DNA of 64,000 nucleotides from Colwellia sp. (GTDB lineage: Bacteria > Pseudomonadota > Gammaproteobacteria > Enterobacterales > Alteromonadaceae), in NCBI GenBank assembly GCA_026196955.1, contig JAPHTO010000037.1, forward strand, positions 25,361-89,360, read 5' to 3'. Below the pieces are notes generated by a model, which saw nothing but the letters and a program-made list of their open reading frames with translations, did no database searches and had not been told where the DNA came from. The translations under genes and the position numbers were made by a program. Positions 6,732 to 18,958 of this stretch are shown piece after piece; the stretch's first letter is position 1, and the number at the start of each line of letters is the position of its first letter.

Positions 6732-6785
6732 AGATCTTTATAAAGATCTTTTTATATATTAGAGAGATCGCGCTTAGATCTTTTT
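6732..6785. promoter_or_regulatory. DNA unwinding element with 13-mer-like repeats
   Basis: AGATCTTT occurs at 6732, 6744 and 6776, the second and third followed by more T, resembling the E. coli 13-mer GATCTNTTNTTTT. The segment is strongly AT-rich and lies on the mnmG side, as expected. Confidence 0.75.
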
Positions 6786-6889
6786 ACTCATTTGATCGTT
6801 TCCCTATTGATAAAAAAGCGCTAAAATACGTCTCCTTATTTTCGTAAAGCAGTTTGCTTTAACTATTCTTTTTCAAAGGTTATAAATTT

Positions 6890-8782
6890 ATGTGGTATCA
6901 AGAGTCTTATGATGTGATTGTTGTTGGTGGTGGCCATGCAGGCACCGAGGCAGCGCTTGCTTCAGCACGAATGGGTTGCAAAACTCTTTTGTTGACTCAC
7001 AACATTGATACGTTAGGGCAAATGTCTTGTAATCCCGCTATTGGTGGTATTGGTAAAGGACATCTAGTGAAAGAAATTGATGCTTTAGGTGGTTTAATGG
7101 CAACCGCTATTGATCATAGTGCTATTCAATTTAGAACCTTAAATGCCAGTAAAGGCCCTGCGGTAAGAGCAACCAGAGCCCAAGCAGATCGCGCCTTATA
7201 TCGCAATTTTGTTCGTCAGTATTTAGAAAACCAAGAAAATTTAACCATTTTCCAACAACCTTGTGATGACTTGATCTTAGAAAATGATCGTGTTGTTGGT
7301 GTTTCTACCCAAATGGGACTTAAATTTAAAGGCACAACCGTAGTATTAACCGTAGGAACTTTTCTTGCGGGACAGATACACATTGGGCTAAATAATTATC
7401 AAGGTGGTCGTGCTGGTGATCCTGCAAGCGTAAACTTAGCCGCTAAAATGCGTGATATGCCATTTAGAATGGATCGTTTAAAAACAGGAACCCCACCGCG
7501 ATTAGATGCAAGATCTATAGATTTTTCAGTGATGGAAGAGCAGCCGGGTGATACACCCTCCCCTGTGTTTTCTTTTATGGGATCGGTTAAGGATCATCCT
7601 AAGCAAATTTCTTGTTATATTACTCACACTAATGAGCAAACGCATCAACATATTCGTGATGGTTTAGATAGATCCCCCATGTATACTGGGGTAATTGAAG
7701 GAATAGGCCCACGCTATTGCCCGTCTATTGAAGATAAAATCACCCGTTTTGCAGATAAAACATCACATCAAATATTTGTTGAGCCTGAAGGGTTAACAAC
7801 CCATGAAATTTACCCTAATGGTATTTCAACCAGTCTGCCTTTTGATGTGCAAATGAATTTAGTTCGCTCAATTAAAGGTTTTGAAAACGCATTTATAACC
7901 CGACCTGGTTATGCGATCGAATATGATTATTTTGATCCTCGTGATCTTAAGCAATCACTCGAAAGTAAATTTGTCGATAATCTTTACTTTGCTGGCCAAA
8001 TTAATGGTACTACAGGTTATGAAGAAGCTGGTGCGCAAGGATTAATTGCTGCAACCAATGCCGCTAATCGTGTTAAAGGCCGTGATGAATTTATCTTAGG
8101 TCGTGATCAAGCTTATATGGGCGTATTAATTGATGATCTGGCCACGTTGGGCACAAAAGAGCCCTACCGTATGTTTACCTCACGTGCTGAATATCGCTTA
8201 TTGTTACGTGAAGATAATGCTGATATCCGCTTAACCGAAAAAGGTCGTGAAGTGGGTTTGGTTGATGATCTTCGCTGGCAGCGCTTTAATGAAAAAATGG
8301 AAAATATTGAGCTTGAACGTCAACGCTTAAAAGAAACTTGGGTACAAAAAGATCATAGTCAAGTTGAGCAAGTTAATGAACTGCTTAAAAATCCAATGAG
8401 TAAAGAAGCTAGCCTTGAAGATCTTATTCGTCGCCCTGAAGTGCGTTATGAAGATCTCATGAAAATAGAAGGGTTAGGCCCAGCCATTGAGGATTCTCAA
8501 GCGGCTGAACAAATAGAAATTCAAACCAAGTATGCTGGTTACATTGATAGACAACTTGATGATATTGCCAAGAAAAAGCGCAACGAAGATACCTTAATTC
8601 CTGCGGATTTTGATTATCAACAAATATCTGGGCTGTCTAATGAAGTGGTTGCCAAGCTAAAAGATGCCCGTCCAGAAACTATTGGTAAAGCATCTCGAAT
8701 TTCTGGTATTACTCCAGCGGCAATTTCGTTATTATTAGTCTTCTTGAAGAAGCATGGTTTATTGCGTAAAAAAACAGCGTAG
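6890..8782 (+). CDS. mnmG: tRNA uridine-5-carboxymethylaminomethyl modification enzyme MnmG (GidA)
   Basis: FAD-dependent partner of MnmE in wobble-uridine modification. 630 residues, full length. The N-terminal FAD-binding [10 protein letters not shown] is at residues 13-22. The MnmG signatures [17 protein letters not shown] and [12 protein letters not shown] are present, as is [18 protein letters not shown] in the second FAD-contacting region. A helical C-terminal domain carries [12 protein letters not shown]. It sits directly downstream of oriC, as in most gammaproteobacteria, with rsmG next. Confidence 0.98.
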   Translation: MWYQESYDVIVVGGGHAGTEAALASARMGCKTLLLTHNIDTLGQMSCNPAIGGIGKGHLVKEIDALGGLMATAIDHSAIQFRTLNASKGPAVRATRAQADRALYRNFVRQYLENQENLTIFQQPCDDLILENDRVVGVSTQMGLKFKGTTVVLTVGTFLAGQIHIGLNNYQGGRAGDPASVNLAAKMRDMPFRMDRLKTGTPPRLDARSIDFSVMEEQPGDTPSPVFSFMGSVKDHPKQISCYITHTNEQTHQHIRDGLDRSPMYTGVIEGIGPRYCPSIEDKITRFADKTSHQIFVEPEGLTTHEIYPNGISTSLPFDVQMNLVRSIKGFENAFITRPGYAIEYDYFDPRDLKQSLESKFVDNLYFAGQINGTTGYEEAGAQGLIAATNAANRVKGRDEFILGRDQAYMGVLIDDLATLGTKEPYRMFTSRAEYRLLLREDNADIRLTEKGREVGLVDDLRWQRFNEKMENIELERQRLKETWVQKDHSQVEQVNELLKNPMSKEASLEDLIRRPEVRYEDLMKIEGLGPAIEDSQAAEQIEIQTKYAGYIDRQLDDIAKKKRNEDTLIPADFDYQQISGLSNEVVAKLKDARPETIGKASRISGITPAAISLLLVFLKKHGLLRKKTA

Positions 8783-8821
8783 GCAGGCATCTTAGATTTA
8801 AGGCAAAATGAAAGCATTACA

Positions 8822-9451
8822 ATGACGTTAACTTCAACATTAGAAAATTTACTCGCTAAAACATCGCTGCAAGTATCTGAAAAACAAATACAACTACTTA
8901 TTCAATATGTAGAGTTGTTGCATAAATGGAATAAAGCCTACAACTTAACGTCGGTGCGTGATCCGCAAGATATGTTAGTAAAGCACATCATGGATAGCCT
9001 TATGGTAGGTAGTGTTTTACAGGGTGATAATTTTATTGATGTCGGAACGGGCCCTGGTTTACCAGGTATTCCATTGGCTATTTTGTATCCTGAACGAAAT
9101 TTTGTATTATTAGACAGTTTAGGCAAACGAATTACTTTTCTAAGACAAGTGGTATTTCAGCTAAAACTAACCAATGTTCAGCCTGTGAAGTCTCGCGTTG
9201 AAGAATATCAAGGGGATGTGGCATTTGATGGCGTGTTAAGTAGAGCCTTTTCATCATTAAATGATATGGTAAGCTGGTGCTCTCACTTAGTTAGTGAAGA
9301 TCATGGACAATTTTTTGCGTTAAAAGGACAATATCCTGAGGATGAGTTAGCCAACTTACCCGAAAATATTTGTTTAGTATCAAGTCATGAAATTAAAGTG
9401 CCTGAGTTAGTTGGTGAACGTCATGTACTTGTGTTGAAAAAAGTGAATTAA
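8822..9451 (+). CDS. rsmG: 16S rRNA (guanine(527)-N(7))-methyltransferase RsmG (GidB)
   Basis: SAM-dependent methyltransferase that modifies G527 of 16S rRNA. 209 residues, normal length. The SAM-binding motif [14 protein letters not shown] is at about residues 71-84, preceded by [14 protein letters not shown], a family hallmark. It follows mnmG by 39 bp and is probably co-transcribed with it. Loss of this gene typically gives low-level streptomycin resistance in other bacteria. Confidence 0.97.
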   Translation: MTLTSTLENLLAKTSLQVSEKQIQLLIQYVELLHKWNKAYNLTSVRDPQDMLVKHIMDSLMVGSVLQGDNFIDVGTGPGLPGIPLAILYPERNFVLLDSLGKRITFLRQVVFQLKLTNVQPVKSRVEEYQGDVAFDGVLSRAFSSLNDMVSWCSHLVSEDHGQFFALKGQYPEDELANLPENICLVSSHEIKVPELVGERHVLVLKKVN

Positions 9452-9588
9452 AAGCGAAAAATCACCTCGCTCTAGGTGAGATAATATTTTGTAAGTCTCT
9501 TATACGGGATCTTGTGAATAAATACTGAGCTCCTCAATAAGCTACCTGAGGATGGCAGGAAATAATATAAATAATAATAGAGGCGCTT

Positions 9589-10410
9589 GTGGGAAAAATA
9601 ATAGCTGTTGCAAATCAAAAAGGTGGCGTTGGAAAAACAACGACAGCCGTCAATTTGGCTGCCTCGTTAGCTGCGACTAAACGTAAAATTTTATTAATTG
9701 ATCTTGATCCTCAAGGCAATGCCACTATGGCCAGTGGTATTGATAAATATGAAGTACCAGCAACTTGTTACGAGTTATTAATTGAAGAAAAACCCGTCGC
9801 AGAGGTTGTGCAAACTGAAACCTCAGGTTTATATGACTTACTTGCGGCTAATACTGATGTTACGGCTGCAGAAATTAAATTGATGGAAGTTTTTGCGCGC
9901 GAGCAACGTTTAAAAACAGCGCTAGCACCCGTTAAAGATTACTACGATTTTATCATTATAGACTGCCCGCCTTCACTCAATATGTTAACGGTTAACGCTA
10001 TGACGGCGGCTGACTCTGTGCTTGTGCCTATGCAGTGTGAATATTATGCACTAGAAGGTTTAACGGCCTTAATGGACACTATTTCAAAATTAACATCAGT
10101 GGTGAATGGCGATCTTCATATCGAAGGTATTTTACGTACTATGTATGATCCGAGAAATCGTTTGGCTAATGATGTCTCTGAGCAATTAAAGCGTCATTTT
10201 GGTGATAAAGTTTATCGCAGCGTTATTCCGCGAAATGTACGTTTAGCTGAGGCACCTAGTTTTGGCGCTCCTGCCATGTACTATGATAAATCATCTACGG
10301 GCGCTAAAGCGTATTTAGCGCTAGCGGGTGAAGTGTTGCGTAAAAACCCTACCAGCAAAAAAGTGAATAACGAGCAAGACGCTAATCAAAATAAAAGTAC
10401 TGCACAATAA
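9589..10410 (+). CDS. parA: chromosome-partitioning ATPase ParA (Soj)
   Basis: Walker-type ATPase that works with ParB to segregate the origin region. 273 residues. The deviant Walker A motif KGGVGKTT is at residues 11-18 with the signature lysine, switch I DLDPQGNAT follows, and Walker B is IIIDCPPSL. The start is GTG with the purine stretch AGAGG about 7 bp upstream. The last 20 residues are a polar tail. parB follows after 14 bp. I did not spot a perfect parS (TGTTTCACGTGAAACA) in the window. Confidence 0.96.
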   Translation: MGKIIAVANQKGGVGKTTTAVNLAASLAATKRKILLIDLDPQGNATMASGIDKYEVPATCYELLIEEKPVAEVVQTETSGLYDLLAANTDVTAAEIKLMEVFAREQRLKTALAPVKDYYDFIIIDCPPSLNMLTVNAMTAADSVLVPMQCEYYALEGLTALMDTISKLTSVVNGDLHIEGILRTMYDPRNRLANDVSEQLKRHFGDKVYRSVIPRNVRLAEAPSFGAPAMYYDKSSTGAKAYLALAGEVLRKNPTSKKVNNEQDANQNKSTAQ

Positions 10411-10424
10411 TTTCAAGGAAACGT

Positions 10425-11321
10425 ATGAGTCCAGCAAAAAAAAGAGGTTTAGGCAGAGGCCTTGACGCATTACTTACTCCACAAGTTAAAGCTCCTAGTC
10501 AAGATACTGAGGGTGAGCCAACAAAACCTAAAGACGGTGATTTAAGTAAATTAGCAATTAACTCATTATCACCCGGTAAATACCAACCTCGAAAAGACAT
10601 GTCTGATGCGGCTCTTGAAGAGTTGTCATTGTCTATTCAATCACAAGGTATTATTCAACCTATTGTGGTTAGAGTTATTGGTGAAGATGATGACGGCGAA
10701 AGAAGGTATGAAATTATCGCAGGTGAACGTCGTTGGCGTGCTGCGAAGTTAGCACAATTAACCGAGGTTCCTTGTTTAATTAAAGATGTGCCTGACGAGT
10801 CTGCCGTTGCTATTGCCTTGATAGAAAATATTCAGCGTGAAGATTTAAATGCCATGGAAGAAGCGGTAGCGCTAGAGCGATTACTTACCGAATTTGATTT
10901 AACCCATCAAGAAGTTGCTCTTGCGGTCGGAAAATCACGTACAACCGTGACTAACCTTTTACGCTTGAATAACTTAAATGAAGAAGTTAAGACCTTTTTA
11001 GAAAATGGCGATATTGAAATGGGTCATGCACGTGCTTTATTAGCGCTTGCCGACGGTTTACAAGCAGATGCTGCTAGAACCGTGGCTGCTAAAGAGTTGA
11101 CGGTAAGAGAGACAGAATCACTCATTAAAAAGATACAAAACCCGAGCGAAGAAAAGCCCCTAAAAGAAAAAGATCAAACAAGCGTTACTATAGAATCTGA
11201 TTTAAGCGACAAGCTAGGATTGAAAGTTGCCGTTAATCATAATAAAAAAGGCAAAGGTAAGTTGGTCATCTCCTATGCCAATTTAGCTGAGCTTAACGAG
11301 TTTATTGCTAAAATAAAATAA
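10425..11321 (+). CDS. parB: chromosome-partitioning CTPase/DNA-binding protein ParB (Spo0J)
   Basis: Centromere-binding protein that loads at parS and spreads using CTP. 298 residues. It has a basic RGLGRGLDALL start typical of chromosomal ParB and the N-terminal ParB/Srx domain with GERRWRAAKLA (arginine-rich CTP patch). The helix-turn-helix region is around LTHQEVALAVGKSRTTVTNLLRL. The C-terminal dimerisation domain ends in LAELNEFIAKI. Operon with parA. Confidence 0.97.
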   Translation: MSPAKKRGLGRGLDALLTPQVKAPSQDTEGEPTKPKDGDLSKLAINSLSPGKYQPRKDMSDAALEELSLSIQSQGIIQPIVVRVIGEDDDGERRYEIIAGERRWRAAKLAQLTEVPCLIKDVPDESAVAIALIENIQREDLNAMEEAVALERLLTEFDLTHQEVALAVGKSRTTVTNLLRLNNLNEEVKTFLENGDIEMGHARALLALADGLQADAARTVAAKELTVRETESLIKKIQNPSEEKPLKEKDQTSVTIESDLSDKLGLKVAVNHNKKGKGKLVISYANLAELNEFIAKIK

Positions 11322-11345
11322 TGACTTGTGACATTTTTGCACGGT

Positions 11346-11382
11346 TTATCTCTTATTAACTCCTCTGAGTTGTAAGAGATAA
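11346..11382. repeat. long nested inverted repeat after parB
   Basis: The outer arms TTATCTCTTA (11346-11355) and TAAGAGATAA (11373-11382) enclose AACTC-CTCT-GAGTT, giving a nearly continuous hairpin of 15 pairs. It follows the parB stop by 24 bp. It lacks an immediate T tract on either strand, so it may be a Rho-type or processing structure rather than a simple terminator. Confidence 0.45.
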
Positions 11383-11490
11383 TTGCCTTGTGATTTTTTA
11401 CCTTCCCCAAAAGTTCTACTCCTTTAGTCGCATTTACCAAAAAAATATTAATTATTCGCACAAATAAAGGGCGTTCGTTGCCCTAATTTC

Positions 11491-11518
11491 TTGCAAAAAA
11501 AGCCAAAATGAGTATACT
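11491..11518 (+). promoter_or_regulatory. predicted sigma70 promoter of the atp operon
   Basis: -35 TTGCAA (11491-11496), 16-bp spacer, -10 TATACT (11513-11518), about 100 bp upstream of atpI. It is the best-matching promoter seen in the parB-atpI gap. Confidence 0.5.
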
Positions 11519-11617
11519 TGCGCAAACTTTTTATCATTAAAGTTTTTACTTTAAAAAAGTATACAAGCTACGAGTTTATTCGTATTGCTTTATTTATAAC
11601 TTTAGATAGAAATAAAG

Positions 11618-11998
11618 ATGACAAATAAATTAACTATTGCTGGTCGAAAGCTAGCATGGCGACAAAATATTTTATCTATTGTTGTGGTTTTATTTTGTTC
11701 ATTAGTAACTTATTTTATTTGGGGATTAGCTCATGCTCAGTCAACGTTAGTTGCGGGTGTGGTTACTATAATTCCCAATATTGTTTTTGCGCATAAGGCA
11801 TTTAAATATGCTGGTGCTAAGTCGTCAAAATTAGTGGTTGACTCTTTTTTTAGCGGCGTAAAATTAAAAATGGTATTAACGGCTTTATTATTTGCACTCG
11901 CCTTTAAATTTTTAGTGCTACTGCCAATACCTTTTTTTAGTATGTTTTGTTTAGTAATGGTACTGCCGCTACTAAGACCGTTTATTTGGAAACATTAA
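11618..11998 (+). CDS. atpI: ATP synthase accessory protein AtpI
   Basis: A 126-residue inner-membrane protein with four hydrophobic helices, first gene of the atp operon. AtpI-type proteins help assemble the c-ring and may aid Mg2+ or Ca2+ handling in some bacteria. The family is loosely conserved. The assignment rests on size, the four-helix pattern (including IIPNIVFAHKAFKYAGA between helices 2 and 3) and its position directly before atpB. Confidence 0.88.
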   Translation: MTNKLTIAGRKLAWRQNILSIVVVLFCSLVTYFIWGLAHAQSTLVAGVVTIIPNIVFAHKAFKYAGAKSSKLVVDSFFSGVKLKMVLTALLFALAFKFLVLLPIPFFSMFCLVMVLPLLRPFIWKH

Positions 11999-12039
11999 CC
12001 TAAACGTAATGACCAAAAACGAAAAAATTTATATTTTAA

Positions 12040-12849
<810 letters not shown>

Positions 12850-12932
12850 TCTTTAGCGCTATAACCAGCGCTGAAAATAGGGCAGGAAGCCCAAAAAAAT
12901 TATTTTTTAACTTTAAACTTTACTTTAAATAA

Positions 12933-13169
<237 letters not shown>

Positions 13170-13212
13170 GAAACCATTTTTTTTTAACGAACATTGTTAG
13201 GAGGTACGCACA

Positions 13213-13683
13213 ATGGATATTAATGCCACACTGATTGGCCAATTAGTCGCTTTTGTCGTATTTGTAATATTCTGTATGAAGTATGTATGGCCACCTATTA
13301 TTGGTGCCATTGAAGCTCGTCAAGCAACTATTGCTGATGGCCTTGCTGCTTCAGACCGTGCTGCTAAAGATCTTGAGCTTGCTCAAGAGAAAGCTACAGC
13401 TCAACTAAAAGAAGCTAAAATTGAAGCTGCGTCTATTGTTGATGCTGCTAAAAAACATGAAGCTAAAATTGTTGAAGAAGCTGCTGGTAAAGCACAAGCT
13501 GAGAAAGAAAAAATCTTAGCGTCTGGTCACGCAGAAATCGAAACTGAACGTAACCGTGCTAAAGAAGAACTACGCCAACAAGTGGCTGTTCTTGCTGTAG
13601 CGGGTGCCGAGAAAATTCTTGAGCGTTCAATAGATGCCGCTGCACACAGCGACATTTTAGATAAACTCGTCGCTGAACTTTAA
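13213..13683 (+). CDS. atpF: F0F1 ATP synthase subunit b
   Basis: A 156-residue peripheral stalk subunit with an N-terminal membrane helix (about residues 5-25), then a long charged, alanine/glutamate/lysine-rich helical coiled coil that forms the stator dimer and docks on F1 through subunit delta. AGGAGG lies 8 bp upstream of the ATG. atpH follows after 12 bp. Confidence 0.96.
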   Translation: MDINATLIGQLVAFVVFVIFCMKYVWPPIIGAIEARQATIADGLAASDRAAKDLELAQEKATAQLKEAKIEAASIVDAAKKHEAKIVEEAAGKAQAEKEKILASGHAEIETERNRAKEELRQQVAVLAVAGAEKILERSIDAAAHSDILDKLVAEL

Positions 13684-13695
13684 GAGGAAAGAGCT

Positions 13696-14229
13696 ATGTC
13701 TGAATTGACAACTGTCGCTCGTCCTTACGCTAAAGCAGCGTTCGACTTCGCCGTTGAAGCTAAAGCAATTGATAGCTGGTTAGCCCAGTTAACTTTTGCT
13801 GCTCAAGTTGCTCAAGACGATACCATCATTGGTTATTTAACTGGTGGTGCATCGGTAGAGCAAGCACAAACATTATTTTTAAATGTTTGTGGTGAGCAAG
13901 TAGATGGTCAAGGCCAAAACTTTATTAAAGTAATGGCTGAAAACGAACGTTTGTTGGTGCTACCACAAGTGCTTGAACAATTTATAGCTTTAAAAGCTGA
14001 ATTTGAACAAGAAGTCACTGTGGATGTTACCTCTGCTGTTAAATTAAAAGTAGCACAGACAAAAACATTAAGCGCCGCGCTTGAAAAGCGCTTGGCACGT
14101 AAAGTAAAGCTTAATTGTATTGTTGATAAAAACATTGTTTCTGGTTTGATTATTCAAGCGGGTGACATGGTAATTGATGGCTCTGTAAAAGGTAAACTGA
14201 GTCGTCTAGCAACAACATTACAATCTTAG
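13696..14229 (+). CDS. atpH: F0F1 ATP synthase subunit delta
   Basis: A 177-residue stator subunit linking the b dimer to the top of the alpha3beta3 hexamer. It opens with the usual [12 protein letters not shown] segment and ends with the [19 protein letters not shown] signature near residues 152-170. It is 15 bp upstream of atpA, within the operon. Confidence 0.96.
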   Translation: MSELTTVARPYAKAAFDFAVEAKAIDSWLAQLTFAAQVAQDDTIIGYLTGGASVEQAQTLFLNVCGEQVDGQGQNFIKVMAENERLLVLPQVLEQFIALKAEFEQEVTVDVTSAVKLKVAQTKTLSAALEKRLARKVKLNCIVDKNIVSGLIIQAGDMVIDGSVKGKLSRLATTLQS

Positions 14230-14244
14230 ATAAGGGAACAGAGC

Positions 14245-15786
14245 ATGCAACTGAATTCCACTGAAATCGCTGAACTGATCAAGAATCGCATTGAACAGTT
14301 TGACGTTGTCAGCGAAGCTCGTAACGAAGGTACTATCGTTTCTGTAACAGACGGTATCATTCGTATCCATGGCCTTGCCGATGTAATGCAAGGTGAAATG
14401 ATCGAACTTCCTGGTAGCCGTTTTGCTATCGCATTAAACTTAGACCGTGATTCGGTCGGCGCGGTAGTTATGGGTCCGTACGCGGACTTAGCTGAAGGAC
14501 AAAAAGTAAAAGGTACTGGCCGTATTTTGGAAGTACCTGTAGGTCGTGGTCTATTAGGCCGTGTAGTAAACACCTTAGGTGAACCAATTGATGGCAAAGG
14601 CCCAATTGAAAACGATGGCTTCTCTCCTGTAGAAGTTGTTGCACCGGGTGTTATCGACCGTAAATCAGTTGACCAACCAGTACAAACTGGTATCAAGTCA
14701 ATTGACTCTATGATTCCAATTGGTCGTGGCCAACGTGAATTAATCATTGGTGACCGTCAAATCGGTAAATCAGCGATTGCACTTGACGCCATCATTAACC
14801 AAAAGAACACAGGTATCAAAAGTATTTATGTAGCAATTGGCCAAAAAGCCTCTACTGTTGCTAACGTAGTGCGTAGCTTAGAAGAGCACGGCGCATTATC
14901 AAATACTATCGTAGTTGTTGCTTCAGCCTCTGAAGCTGCTGCACTACAATACCTAGCACCATACTCTGGTTGTTCAATGGGTGAATACTTCCGTGACCGC
15001 GGTGAAGATGCGTTGATCGTATATGATGATTTGTCTAAGCAAGCTGTTGCTTACCGTCAAATTTCATTACTACTTCGTCGTCCGCCAGGTCGTGAAGCAT
15101 ACCCAGGTGATGTTTTCTATCTTCACAGTCGTTTATTAGAACGTGCTGCTCGTGTAAACGAAGCCTACGTTGAAAAATTCACTAACGGTGAAGTAAAAGG
15201 TCAAACTGGTTCTTTAACTGCTTTACCTATTATTGAAACGCAAGCGGGTGATGTATCTGCATTCGTACCAACTAACGTAATCTCAATTACTGATGGTCAA
15301 ATTTTCCTTGAGTCTGATTTATTCAACTCAGGTATTCGTCCTGCGGTAAATGCTGGTTTATCAGTATCTCGTGTTGGTGGTGCTGCGCAAACGAAAATCA
15401 TCAAGAAACTTGGTGGTGGTATTCGTTTAGCCTTAGCTCAATATCGTGAATTAGCGGCTTTCGCTCAATTTGCCTCAGATTTAGATGACGCTACTCGTGC
15501 TCAATTAGAGCATGGTCAACGTGTTACTGAATTAATGAAGCAAAAGCAATACAGCCCGTTATCTGTTGCTGAAACTGCCGTATCTTTATTTGCTGCAGAA
15601 AAAGGTTTCTTAAACGACGTTGCCATTAACAAAATCAATGATTTTGAAGACGCGTTACAAACCTATATGAACAGTAACCAAGCTGAGCTTATGGCTACGA
15701 TTAACGAATCAGGTAACTACGATAAAGACATCGAAGCAGGATTGACGTCAGCACTTGAAACATTCAAGTCGACGCAAACTTGGTAA
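14245..15786 (+). CDS. atpA: F0F1 ATP synthase subunit alpha
   Basis: Non-catalytic nucleotide-binding subunit of F1, 513 residues, full length. The P-loop reads GDRQIGKS near residues 169-176, where the usual form is GDRQTGKT. This still fits GxxxxGK(S/T), but both substitutions are uncommon. The remaining signatures are standard: [25 protein letters not shown] with the Walker B region, [20 protein letters not shown], and the arginine finger in [10 protein letters not shown]. It is in the operon between atpH and atpG. Confidence 0.98.
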   Translation: MQLNSTEIAELIKNRIEQFDVVSEARNEGTIVSVTDGIIRIHGLADVMQGEMIELPGSRFAIALNLDRDSVGAVVMGPYADLAEGQKVKGTGRILEVPVGRGLLGRVVNTLGEPIDGKGPIENDGFSPVEVVAPGVIDRKSVDQPVQTGIKSIDSMIPIGRGQRELIIGDRQIGKSAIALDAIINQKNTGIKSIYVAIGQKASTVANVVRSLEEHGALSNTIVVVASASEAAALQYLAPYSGCSMGEYFRDRGEDALIVYDDLSKQAVAYRQISLLLRRPPGREAYPGDVFYLHSRLLERAARVNEAYVEKFTNGEVKGQTGSLTALPIIETQAGDVSAFVPTNVISITDGQIFLESDLFNSGIRPAVNAGLSVSRVGGAAQTKIIKKLGGGIRLALAQYRELAAFAQFASDLDDATRAQLEHGQRVTELMKQKQYSPLSVAETAVSLFAAEKGFLNDVAINKINDFEDALQTYMNSNQAELMATINESGNYDKDIEAGLTSALETFKSTQTW

Positions 15787-15824
15787 GACGTTTTTAATTA
15801 AGTAACCTTTTCGGAGAAAGAGTC

Positions 15825-16688
15825 ATGGCCGTTGGTAAAGAAATAAAAACCAAGATTGCGAGTGTACAAAACACTCAAAAGATCACAAACGCTATGGAAA
15901 TGGTTGCCGCCTCTAAAATGCGCAAAGCGCAAGATGGTATGGCAGCCTCTCGTCCATATGCGACAAATATACGAAATGTGATCGGTCATATCGCGCTTGG
16001 TAACTTGGAATATCGCCATCCATATATGGAAGAGCGTCAAGTTAAGCGTGTTGGCTATATTGTTGTATCAACAGACCGTGGTTTGTGTGGTGGCTTAAAT
16101 ATTAACTTATTTAAGAAAGTGCTCGCTGATGCTGCTAAATGGCAGGGTCAAGAAGCTGAAGTTGAATTTGCGGTAGTTGGCTCAAAAGCTACATCGTTTT
16201 TCAACAACATGGGCGCTAAAGTAACTGCACAAATATCTGGCTTAGGCGATAGCCCTTCTGTTACTGACTTAGTTGGTAGCGTACAGGTTATGCTTAAAGC
16301 CTATGATGACGGTGAAATTGATAAGTTGTTTGTGGTTTACAATAAATTTGTAAACACCATGACACAAGAACCAACAGTTGATCAGTTGTTACCTTTACCT
16401 AAATCTGACGATGAAGAAATTAAGCATCGTTGGGATTACATATATGAGCCTGATGCTAACGCACTGTTAGATCAATTATTGGTTCGTTATATTGAATCGC
16501 AGGTATACCAAGGCGTGGTTGAAAACCTAGCTTGTGAGCAAGCCGCCCGTATGATCGCAATGAAAGCCGCAACAGATAATGCTGGCGAATTAATTGATGA
16601 TTTACAATTGGTATTTAACAAAGCGCGTCAAGCGGCAATTACCCAAGAGTTGGGTGAAATTGTTGCCGGTGCTGCTGCGGTTGGTTAA
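15825..16688 (+). CDS. atpG: F0F1 ATP synthase subunit gamma
   Basis: Central rotor shaft of F1, 287 residues. Both coiled-coil termini are recognisable: N-terminal [21 protein letters not shown] and C-terminal [18 protein letters not shown]. The central [11 protein letters not shown] motif (about residues 76-86) is conserved. A GGAG site precedes the ATG. Confidence 0.97.
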   Translation: MAVGKEIKTKIASVQNTQKITNAMEMVAASKMRKAQDGMAASRPYATNIRNVIGHIALGNLEYRHPYMEERQVKRVGYIVVSTDRGLCGGLNINLFKKVLADAAKWQGQEAEVEFAVVGSKATSFFNNMGAKVTAQISGLGDSPSVTDLVGSVQVMLKAYDDGEIDKLFVVYNKFVNTMTQEPTVDQLLPLPKSDDEEIKHRWDYIYEPDANALLDQLLVRYIESQVYQGVVENLACEQAARMIAMKAATDNAGELIDDLQLVFNKARQAAITQELGEIVAGAAAVG

Positions 16689-16747
16689 TTGGTAATTAAT
16701 ATATTTTCGTAATTTAACGTAAAGCTAGTTGCTAAAATGGCAATTAG

Positions 16748-18154
<1,407 letters not shown>

Positions 18155-18213
18155 TCATCTAGTAAGTATCTAGACACTTGTTTAGATACTTACGCTATTA
18201 GAGGTCGAGTCAA

Positions 18214-18636
18214 ATGGCATTATTTACTGTAAATCTAAATGTTGTTAGTGCACAAGAAAGCTTGTTTTCAGGCAGCATTAAATCATTACAGATCACAGGT
18301 AGTGAAGGTGAGCTAGGTATTATGCCTGGTCATGCACCTTTATTGACCTCACTAAAACCAGGTATGGCATTAATCACTAAAGAAGATAATAGCGAAGAAG
18401 TTATCTATCTTTCTGGTGGTATGTTAGAAGTTCAACCAAATCAAATTATCGTGCTTGCTGATGTTGCAACGCGTGCAGATGATTTAAATGAACAAGCTGC
18501 TTTAGAAGCTAAACAACGTGCTGAAGACAACATGAACGCCCATGGCGCAGATGTTGACTATGCCGCTGTTGCTGCTGAATTAGCCCGTGCGGTAGCGCAA
18601 TTACGTGTTATTCAAGCGTCTAACAAGAAAGGCTAG
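18214..18636 (+). CDS. atpC: F0F1 ATP synthase subunit epsilon
   Basis: A 140-residue regulatory and rotor subunit: an N-terminal beta sandwich ([22 protein letters not shown]) followed by a C-terminal two-helix hairpin rich in alanine and arginine that can inhibit ATP hydrolysis. Last gene of the operon, followed by a strong intrinsic terminator. Confidence 0.97.
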   Translation: MALFTVNLNVVSAQESLFSGSIKSLQITGSEGELGIMPGHAPLLTSLKPGMALITKEDNSEEVIYLSGGMLEVQPNQIIVLADVATRADDLNEQAALEAKQRAEDNMNAHGADVDYAAVAAELARAVAQLRVIQASNKKG

Positions 18637-18683
18637 TTAATATCTTTAAATAAGATATAAACCAAGGTTTAGTGTACAAATAC

Positions 18684-18719
18684 AAACGCCCTGTTACGCA
18701 AGTGACAGGGCGTTTTTTT
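18684..18719 (+). terminator. intrinsic terminator of the atp operon
   Basis: An 11-bp perfect stem AAACGCCCTGT / ACAGGGCGTTT with a 10-nt loop, running directly into seven T in total. Textbook rho-independent terminator 48 bp after atpC. Confidence 0.9.
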
Positions 18720-18721
18720 GT

Positions 18722-18958
18722 TTAAGTTAAAAATGGAAGCTCCTTTGGGTGAGCTATTTGGCCAATACAAAGCCACTATTAAAGGAAGTTATAAATTCTT
18801 AAAAGATACAAGTGCTAAATAGTTAATCTACAAGCAGGTTATTTAAGGGCTAACATAGCCCTTAGAAGTATTATAATCAGTGTTGTGCAGCGACGGGTTT
18901 CTATGATTACAAATAAAGGGACGAAACGATCCCCCCAAGGTTACTAACCTTATTGTCA
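18722..18958. other. non-coding gap with a 29-codon ORF and two hairpins
   Basis: Part of the 322-bp gap between atpC and yhiN. It holds a small ATG ORF on the plus strand (18733-18822, 29 residues, starting MEAPLGELFGQYK) without a clear ribosome site, possibly a relic of a longer gene. It also has two perfect inverted repeats: AAGGGCTA-aca-TAGCCCTT (18845-18863) and AAGGTTA-c-TAACCTT (18937-18951). The second lies just downstream of the minus-strand yhiN but lacks a T tract. No family recognised. Confidence 0.4.

Larger units (their letters stand above)
6463..6889. other. oriC: chromosomal replication origin oriC
   Basis: A 427-bp non-coding, AT-rich gap between mioC and mnmG, the canonical origin location in gammaproteobacteria. 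It contains two clear DnaA boxes (6512-6520 and 6585-6593), eight GATC sites between 6605 and 6797 suited to Dam/SeqA control, and three AGATCTTT repeats in an AT-rich stretch next to mnmG. Relative to E. coli the order mioC-boxes-unwinding element-mnmG is conserved. Weak DnaA boxes are probably present but cannot be scored reliably by eye. Confidence 0.93.

Noticed and set aside
11346..11382. Riboswitch upstream of atpI
   Set aside because: Only a single nested hairpin and no recognisable aptamer core; it lies upstream of the likely atp promoter.
9452..11617. parS centromere site near parAB
   Set aside because: I looked for TGTTTCACGTGAAACA-like palindromes and saw none close to consensus here; sites may lie outside the window.
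14226..14747. 173-residue minus-strand ORF inside atpA
   Set aside because: Shadow frame of a highly conserved gene with strong codon bias; no independent motif.
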